A DNA stretch of 5,258 nt, from NCBI GenBank assembly GCA_016794735.1, contig JAEUJK010000099.1, forward strand, positions 1-5,258. Direction: 5' to 3'. Numbering within the stretch: position 1 is the first letter of the stretch; the number at the start of each line of letters is the position of its first letter. This stretch comes from Gemmatimonadota bacterium. Lineage in GTDB: Bacteria; Gemmatimonadota; Gemmatimonadetes; Gemmatimonadales; Gemmatimonadaceae. The notes beneath the pieces are model-generated. The model saw only the letters and a list, made by a program, of their open reading frames with translations. It had not been told where the DNA came from and made no database searches. The position numbers were made by a program, and so were the translations under genes. Shown in pieces: positions 1-4,004 of the stretch.

Positions 1-637
1 CCGGGCCATAACGCGACGTGAACAGGGCCGCGCCACGCAGGGCCCTCGGCGGATAGGCGTTGAGCCCTTCCAGCGGCAAGCGCACAGTGCCGGCGTGGAC
101 CTCGCCGTGCAACTCAAAGCGACCAAAGCGCACGCTGCCATCGGCAAGTGCGGCAACCTGCGACCTCGCGTCATCGATCGGCGGGCTGACCGAATCGGGT
201 CGGGTGATCCCCTTCACCCATTCCCCACCCTCGATGTGCGTGCTGGTGACTTCACCCGTGCGCAGGTTGAAGAAGTCGGCGTTGATGCCGATGAGCGGAG
301 ACTGTCCACGTTCGCGCCATCGCGCCGCCATGGCATCCACGCGCTCGCGACCGAGGAAGGCACCCGTGGCCCGCATCGCGTCGAGCGAAACCGGGGCATC
401 CAGGTCCACGCGGACCACATGAAGTGCCCACGGGCCACGTCGATCAACGATGCATTGATAGGTGACGCCGGTGGCGACGTGCCGGAGCCGCGAGGTGATC
501 CCGCTGTCGGCCCGAATGGAGAGCGTATCCCCGGGACAGGAGGTCTCGCCCTGCGCGGCGATCCGGCCGGATGCGACGACGGAGAGGCTGGCGAGCAGCG
601 CCGCGCGCGTGATGGGGAGCCAGGTCGGGAACCTCAT
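1..637 (-). CDS. Secreted phosphodiester glycosidase (NAGPA-domain) family protein, 3' end outside window
   Basis: Reading leftward from the ATG at 637-635 gives 212 uninterrupted codons up to the window edge, so the C-terminus is missing. Residues 1-29 look like a Sec signal peptide (MRFPTW start, hydrophobic ALLASLSVVA core, cleavage probably near RIAAQ). The mature part carries the marks of the phosphodiester glycosidase domain, named for the mammalian N-acetylglucosamine-1-phosphodiester enzyme: GPWALHVVRVDLDAP at 68-82, GINADFFN at 117-124 followed by TGEV and EGGEW, and LNAYPPRALRGAALFTSRYG at 192-211, where the family has a conserved Asn and an LxLYT-like strand. Family members cleave sugar-phosphodiester bonds; the substrate of bacterial versions is mostly unknown, and here it would be periplasmic or extracellular. 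The start is firm: an in-frame stop lies at 685-683 and no other start codon comes between. No clear Shine-Dalgarno is seen. It is divergent from the lipoprotein gene at 749. Confidence 0.82.
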   Translation of the reverse strand, partial: MRFPTWLPITRAALLASLSVVASGRIAAQGETSCPGDTLSIRADSGITSRLRHVATGVTYQCIVDRRGPWALHVVRVDLDAPVSLDAMRATGAFLGRERVDAMAARWRERGQSPLIGINADFFNLRTGEVTSTHIEGGEWVKGITRPDSVSPPIDDARSQVAALADGSVRFGRFELHGEVHAGTVRLPLEGLNAYPPRALRGAALFTSRYGP

Positions 638-748
638 GGCGAAAAAGGTAGTTTGCGGCGCTCGCGTCTGGGCGCGGTCCGCTCACCCCACGCACGTCGC
701 GGCGCTTGGGCTTCCGTGATATCGTCCCGGCGACCAACTCCCCTCGCC
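638..748. other. Divergent intergenic spacer between glycosidase and lipoprotein genes
   Basis: These 111 bp separate two start codons pointing away from each other, so promoters for both genes should lie here. A weak extended -10-like element is listed separately for the plus strand. For the minus-strand gene I see no convincing -35/-10 pair and no ribosome binding site. No hairpin or repeat stands out. Confidence 0.6.
717..725 (+). promoter_or_regulatory. Candidate extended -10 element for the lipoprotein gene
   Basis: The bases TGATATCGT fit an extended -10 (TG, one base, then TATCGT, 4 of 6 matches to TATAAT). Transcription would start near 732 and give a leader of about 17 nt before the ATG at 749. 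There is no recognisable -35 at the expected distance (697-702 reads TCGCGG). This is a motif match only, and weak. Confidence 0.22.
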
Positions 749-1225
749 ATGCGCCTTCGTCACCTGCTCCTTGTCCTTGCCATCGGCGGCTGCAACGGCA
801 CGGCCCCTGCGCCGGCCACGTCGACGCCCACCTTCGCCTTTACCGACTCCCGACGGCAGGAACTGCTGGCCGCGCGCGAGGCCGTGTGGCGCTCCTGGTT
901 TGCCAACGATACGGTGCAGCTCGCCGCACTTCTGCCAGCGAACCTGATGGCGATTCCGCCCCAGGGGGACGGCTGGCAGACGATCAAGGAAGTGATGGCC
1001 GAGTCGCGAGGGTTTGCGATCACGGGTGGAAAGTTGGTGCGACTGGAGTTTCCGCGGACCGAGATCCAGGTCTTCGGGACGGTGGCGGTGGTCTTTTCGA
1101 GTTACCTGTTCGAGACCGAGGTTGGCGGGCAGCGGAACGTGCTCAAGGGTCGCGTGACGGAAGTGTTCGAGTTCGTCGACGGGAAGTGGGTGAACCCGTC
1201 GTGGCACATGGACAACGACGGATAG
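749..1225 (+). CDS. Lipoprotein with SnoaL/DUF4440-like (NTF2-fold) domain
   Basis: A 158-residue protein. Residues 1-15 form a short lipoprotein signal (basic MRLRH, hydrophobic LLLVLA, lipobox IGGC with Cys15), then an Ala/Pro/Thr-rich linker to about residue 30, as expected for a membrane-anchored exported protein. Residues 34-153 resemble the DUF4440/SnoaL-like cone: an N-terminal helix (RRQELLAAREAVWRSWFAND) with the family's typical pattern of paired helices, then strands ending in VTEVFEFVDGKWVNPSWHMD. The C-terminal W..H pattern is usual in the family. Such domains bind small molecules or act as stress- or catalysis-related accessory domains; the function here is unknown. The open frame continues far upstream (to 95), but that part is antisense to the glycosidase gene; the lipoprotein signal fixes the start at the ATG at 749. 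No good Shine-Dalgarno is visible. The racemase-family gene follows 79 bp downstream on the same strand. Confidence 0.8.
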   Translation: MRLRHLLLVLAIGGCNGTAPAPATSTPTFAFTDSRRQELLAAREAVWRSWFANDTVQLAALLPANLMAIPPQGDGWQTIKEVMAESRGFAITGGKLVRLEFPRTEIQVFGTVAVVFSSYLFETEVGGQRNVLKGRVTEVFEFVDGKWVNPSWHMDNDG

Positions 1226-1304
1226 GAGTGGAAGTGATGGGCGGCAGACGGCAGTTGGCAGACGGCGACGATGACCTGCGTACTCACGACCTGACGGGAA
1301 ACCC
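1226..1304. other. Short spacer between lipoprotein and racemase-family genes
   Basis: A 79-bp spacer. It holds a 10-bp direct repeat (1243-1252 and 1257-1266), and its end forms one arm of a small hairpin that runs into the GTG start at 1305. No hairpin followed by a T-run is present, so there is no evidence of an intrinsic terminator between the two genes and read-through is possible. Confidence 0.55.
1243..1266. repeat. 10-bp direct repeat GGCAGACGGC, 14-bp period
   Basis: GGCAGACGGC occurs at 1243-1252 and again at 1257-1266, separated by AGTT. It lies wholly in the spacer between two genes. From general memory, similar GGCAGACGGC-rich spacers are common in Gemmatimonadota genomes, but I cannot confirm that here. 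Confidence 0.6.
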
Positions 1305-1306
1305 GT
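1294..1306 (+). promoter_or_regulatory. Small hairpin over ribosome site and start of the racemase-family gene
   Basis: ACGGG-AAA-CCCGT can pair as a 5-bp stem with a 3-base loop. The left arm and loop contain the only Shine-Dalgarno-like bases (GGGAA, 1296-1300), four bases before the start, and the right arm contains the first two bases of the GTG start codon (1305-1306). If it folds in the mRNA it would reduce initiation until opened, for instance by a ribosome translating from upstream. The pairing is seen directly; any regulatory role is inference. Confidence 0.35.
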
Positions 1307-2357
1307 GCACCTTTCATCCCTGATTCACGCGGTGGACGCGCACGCGTGTGGCGAGCCTGGACGCGTGATCGTTGGCGGGGTTCCGCATGTCCCGGGCGCG
1401 AGCATGTACGAGAAGGCGCGCTGGCTGGAGCAACACGCGGACCACTTCCGCAAGCGCATGCTCAATGAGCCGCGCGGGTACCCGCCCATGTGCTGCAACA
1501 TCCTCCTGCCGCCGACGCATCCCGAGGCGCAGGCAGGGTACGTGATCATGGAGCATGTCGAATACCCCGGCATGTCGGGCAGCAACACCATCTGTGTGGT
1601 GACGGTGCTGCTCGAGACGGGGATCCTGCCGATGACGGAGCCGGTGACCGACCTTGTGCTGGAGGCACCAGCGGGACTGATCCGCGTGCGCGCCGAGTGT
1701 TCAGCTGGCAAGGTCACGCGGGTCACCTTTCGGAATGTCCCGGCGTTCGCGGTGCACCTGGATGCGATGGTCGAGGTGCCGCAACTCGGCAGCGTGCGCG
1801 TGGACGTCGCCTATGGCGGGATGTTCTACGCGATCGCCGATGCCACGCAGTTCGGCTTGCGGCTCACCCCGGACGAAGGGCGCGACATCGTGCGGATCGG
1901 CGAGATGGTGAAGGCGGCAGCGCGTGAGCAACTGCCGGTGGTTCACCCCGAGCAGCCGGGATTCGCCGGCATCACGATCTCCCAGCTCTCCGGCCCAGCG
2001 CACGACGCCGCGCACCACGCGCGCAATGCCGTGATCGTCTCGACCGGGACGTTCGACTGGGACAAGCCTTCCACGTGGACGGGTTCGATCGACCGGTCAC
2101 CCTGCGGCACGGGCACCTGCGCGAAGATGGCGGTGCTGCACGCCCGTGGTCAGCTCGCGGTGGGGCAGCCGTTTCACCACGAAAGCGTGCTCGGTACGGT
2201 GTTCACCGGTGAGATCGTCGAGGAGACGCAGCTCGGTGGTCGTCGCGCGATCGTGCCCAACCTGAGCGGGCAGGGCTGGATCACCGGCTTCAGCCAGTAT
2301 GTGATGGACCCAACCGACCCGTTCCAGCAAGGCTACACGGTGGGAGACATCTGGTAG
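1305..2357 (+). CDS. Proline racemase superfamily enzyme, Ser/Cys type; probable trans-3-hydroxy-L-proline dehydratase (possibly also 4-hydroxyproline epimerase)
   Basis: A full-length 350-residue member of the proline racemase family. The N-terminus HAVDAHACGEPGRVIVGG (8-25) matches the family's D.H..GEP.R.. opening, MLNEPRGY (52-59) the next conserved block, and DRSPCGTGT (263-271) the second catalytic site with Cys267. The first catalytic site, MCGHGT in true racemases, reads MSGSNT (90-95): Ser91 replaces the first Cys and Ser93 the usual His. Within the superfamily, as I recall it, Cys/Cys enzymes are proline racemases and 4-hydroxyproline 2-epimerases, Cys/Thr enzymes are trans-3-hydroxyproline dehydratases, and the Ser/Cys group has dehydratase activity, often with epimerase activity too. 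Dehydration would give pyrroline-2-carboxylate, later reduced to proline. No signal peptide, so cytoplasmic. The start is GTG: the in-frame stop at 1272-1274 leaves no other upstream start, and a GGGAA lies four bases before it. No pyrroline carboxylate reductase gene is in the window. The substrate remains inferred. Confidence 0.88.
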   Translation: MHLSSLIHAVDAHACGEPGRVIVGGVPHVPGASMYEKARWLEQHADHFRKRMLNEPRGYPPMCCNILLPPTHPEAQAGYVIMEHVEYPGMSGSNTICVVTVLLETGILPMTEPVTDLVLEAPAGLIRVRAECSAGKVTRVTFRNVPAFAVHLDAMVEVPQLGSVRVDVAYGGMFYAIADATQFGLRLTPDEGRDIVRIGEMVKAAAREQLPVVHPEQPGFAGITISQLSGPAHDAAHHARNAVIVSTGTFDWDKPSTWTGSIDRSPCGTGTCAKMAVLHARGQLAVGQPFHHESVLGTVFTGEIVEETQLGGRRAIVPNLSGQGWITGFSQYVMDPTDPFQQGYTVGDIW

Positions 2358-2476
2358 TGCCCCGACCACACACGACGAAGCCCGAGCTCCTGGAGATCAG
2401 GACTGCACGAGACGCACGCCGCTCATGACTCGTGCTGCTCGTGCTGCTCGTGCCGCGCTTTTCACCTCCGGTTAAC
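2358..2476. other. Spacer between racemase-family and creatininase-family genes
   Basis: A 119-bp spacer. It holds a threefold 9-bp tandem repeat (2429-2455) and an upstream inverted copy of its core (GCACGAG at 2405-2411 against CTCGTGC at 2429-2435). No T-run follows that pairing, so it is not a convincing terminator. No clear promoter or Shine-Dalgarno is visible before the ATG at 2477. Confidence 0.55.
2429..2455. repeat. Threefold 9-bp tandem repeat CTCGTGCTG
   Basis: CTCGTGCTG at 2429-2437 and 2438-2446, then CTCGTGCCG at 2447-2455 with one change. Because the unit is a multiple of three, it stays open in the creatininase frame and would encode a hydrophobic Leu/Val stretch if translation began at the GTG at 2432. 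I read it as non-coding repeat upstream of the true start at 2477. Confidence 0.7.
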
Positions 2477-3229
2477 ATGACGTTGCTCCGCAATGCTACC
2501 TGGCGCGAGATCCGCGAGCGCCCCTTCCGCGTCGCCGTCCTCCCGTGGGGAGCAACCGAGGCGCACAACTATCACCTGCCCTACGGCACCGATGTCATCG
2601 AGGCCGAGCAGATCGGGACACGTGCCGTGACGCGTGCGGCGAGCCAGGGAGGAGAGGTGGTCCTTCTCCCGACGATTCCGTTCGGGGTGCAGACGGGCCA
2701 GCTCGACATCCCGCTGTGCATCAACCTCAATCCGTCCACGCAAGCCGCGGTGCTTCGCGACGTGATTGCCTCGCTCGAGCCGCATGGCGTGCGCGTGCTC
2801 GTGGTCCTCAATGGGCACGGCGGCAACGACTTCAAGCAGATCATCCGCGAGTTGCAGCCGACGACGCGCCTGTTGCTGGTACAGGTGAACTGGTACCAGG
2901 TGCGCGACGCTCGTGCCTACTTCGATGAATCCGGCGACCACGGCGGGGAGCTCGAGACAAGCGTGATGATGCACCTCGCACCGGAGCTGGTGCGTCCGCT
3001 CGATACCGCTGGACCGGGATCAGTGCGAAAGCCGGTGGTGCAGGGAATGCGCGAGGGCTGGGCGTGGACGCCGCGGCGCTGGACGCAGGTGACCGACGAC
3101 ACGGGCGTTGGCGATCCCTCCCGCGCGACGGCGGCGAAGGGCGCGCGTTATGTGGACGACGTCGTCGCGGCCCTGGCCCAGCTGTTCATCGAGCTGGGCA
3201 CGGTGGACCCCGATCACCTGTACGCCTAG
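2477..3229 (+). CDS. Creatininase-family amidohydrolase
   Basis: A 250-residue protein of usual length for the family, without a signal peptide, so cytoplasmic. LPWGATEAHNYHLPYGTD (22-39) is the family's first metal-site block, with Glu28, His30 and Asp39 at the same spacing as the metal ligands of Pseudomonas creatininase (Glu34, His36, Asp45). NGHGGN (112-117) gives His114, and DHGGELETS (154-162) supplies further acidic residues near the site. GDPSRATAAKG (212-222) is the conserved C-terminal block. The classical creatininase has Glu two residues after the metal His; here that position is Gly116, as in the wider NGHGGN-type branch, so the substrate is probably not creatinine but another amide or cyclic amide. 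I chose the ATG at 2477 because family proteins begin close to this; the frame opens at a GTG at 2432, but the extra 15 residues come from the tandem repeat. It follows the racemase-family gene by 119 bp and ends in the CTAG shared with the convergent gene. Confidence 0.87.
   Translation: MTLLRNATWREIRERPFRVAVLPWGATEAHNYHLPYGTDVIEAEQIGTRAVTRAASQGGEVVLLPTIPFGVQTGQLDIPLCINLNPSTQAAVLRDVIASLEPHGVRVLVVLNGHGGNDFKQIIRELQPTTRLLLVQVNWYQVRDARAYFDESGDHGGELETSVMMHLAPELVRPLDTAGPGSVRKPVVQGMREGWAWTPRRWTQVTDDTGVGDPSRATAAKGARYVDDVVAALAQLFIELGTVDPDHLYA
3226..3229. other. Palindromic CTAG holding the stop codons of two convergent genes
   Basis: The plus-strand gene ends with TAG at 3227-3229 and the minus-strand gene ends with TAG read from 3228 to 3226. 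The two coding regions overlap by 2 bases in sequence (3227-3228) and together form CTAG. There is no space for a bidirectional terminator between them. Confidence 0.9.
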
Positions 3230-3960
3230 TTCGGTCGACCGCTGCTGGTTGATGTGCCCGTCGCCGGCTCGCGTGGGCGCAGGACCAGGCGCACGATGCG
3301 ATCGAGCTTGGGATACTCGGCGTCGAGGATCTTGTTGGTCTCGGCGTACAACCGCTTCGGGTTGCCCAGTGGTGGTGGTGACGACGGCAGCTCCCCATAG
3401 GCGAAATGCAGGGAGTCGGCGACCTCCATCCCCGACACGACGCGACCGATCGGCGCGAACCCCAGCGTGTCCAGCGCCGCGTTGTCGCTGAGGTTGATGA
3501 ACACGTTGGTGGTGCGGTTGCCGGGATTGTATTGCGCGAACGTCACCGTCCCCCGCGCGTTGGTCGTACGCACGGAATCCACCGGCAACTTGCGGCCGCC
3601 CCACGTGTTGTTCACGAGTGGATTGGCGGCGATCCCGAACTGGGCGATGAAGCGCAGGATCACGCGGTAGAACCGCGTGTCGTCGTAGAAACCCGCGCGC
3701 GCCAGGTTATAGAAGCGATCCACCCCGTGCGGCGCCCAGGCGCGAACCAACTCGATCGTGAGCGTCCCCTTGGACGTCTCCATGTCGAACTGCACGGTGT
3801 CCGGAGCCTTCTGGCGCCAGTGCGGATGTGCGGGGTTACGAAGGATGGCGCGCTGTTGCGCCGGCGTTGGTGTGCGCGCAGTCGCCGGTGCCTGCGCGTG
3901 GGTGACGCTCACACCAAGCATCATCATCACGCATGCCAGTCCCAGTCGTCGAGATCTCAT
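3226..3960 (-). CDS. Exported cyclophilin-type peptidyl-prolyl cis-trans isomerase
   Basis: A 244-residue protein. Residues 1-24 are a Sec signal peptide (MRSRR, hydrophobic LGLACVMMMLGVSV, cleavage near THAQA), so it should act in the periplasm, catalysing proline isomerisation during folding of exported proteins. The cyclophilin domain spans about 55-225: FYDDTRFYRVILRFIAQFG (91-109) carries the active-site residues matching Arg55, Phe60 and Gln63 of human cyclophilin A (here Arg99, Phe104, Gln107), NVFINLSDN (152-160) matches FFINL with Phe154, and FAPIGRVVSGMEVADSL (168-184) the closing strand. The tail with AETNKILDAEYPKLDRI (206-222) is the extension common in bacterial exported cyclophilins. 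The position of the cyclophilin Trp is not conserved, which is usual in bacteria. The start at 3960 is supported by AGGA seven bases upstream. It lies 44 bp after the permease gene on the same strand and may be co-transcribed with it. Confidence 0.92.
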   Translation of the reverse strand: MRSRRLGLACVMMMLGVSVTHAQAPATARTPTPAQQRAILRNPAHPHWRQKAPDTVQFDMETSKGTLTIELVRAWAPHGVDRFYNLARAGFYDDTRFYRVILRFIAQFGIAANPLVNNTWGGRKLPVDSVRTTNARGTVTFAQYNPGNRTTNVFINLSDNAALDTLGFAPIGRVVSGMEVADSLHFAYGELPSSPPPLGNPKRLYAETNKILDAEYPKLDRIVRLVLRPREPATGTSTSSGRPN

Positions 3961-3968
3961 GCGCGCAT

Positions 3969-3996
3969 CCTATACTCGTGCTGCACGACTCGACAG
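3969..3996 (-). promoter_or_regulatory. Candidate promoter of the isomerase gene with a central palindrome
   Basis: On the minus strand CTGTCG (3996-3991, 3 of 6 to TTGACA) and TATAGG (3974-3969, 4 of 6 to TATAAT) are 16 bp apart. The spacer holds TCGTGC-A-GCACGA (3988-3976), a perfect 6-bp inverted repeat around one base, placed where a repressor or activator could bind. Transcription would start within a few bases of the ATG at 3960, implying an almost leaderless mRNA. The AGGA inside TATAGGATG could instead be a ribosome site on a transcript read through from the permease gene. Confidence 0.28.
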
Positions 3997-4004
3997 GGGA
4001 CGCG

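Noticed and set aside
214..447. Minus-strand open frame of 77 codons
   Set aside because: It is an out-of-frame shadow inside the glycosidase gene, whose own frame has signal peptide and domain motifs.
95..748. Long upstream extension of the lipoprotein reading frame
   Set aside because: It is antisense to the glycosidase gene, is rich in Arg, Gly and Asp as shadow frames of GC-rich genes are, and would bury the lipoprotein signal inside the protein.
683..1207. 174-codon minus-strand open frame opposite the lipoprotein gene
   Set aside because: Its product is His/Arg-rich without domain features, as expected for an antisense shadow; the plus-strand frame has a lipobox and a recognisable domain.
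2405..2455. Inverted repeat GCACGAG/CTCGTGC as a terminator after the racemase-family gene
   Set aside because: The stem is only 7 bp with a 17-base or longer loop and no T-run directly after it. CTCGTGC is also frequent elsewhere in this window, including inside genes.
2428..3984. The 11-mer ACTCGTGCTGC shared by two spacers (2428-2438 and 3974-3984) as a common regulatory site
   Set aside because: In about 5 kb of GC-biased sequence a few shared 11-mers are expected by chance, and the two sites have different positions and orientation relative to their genes.
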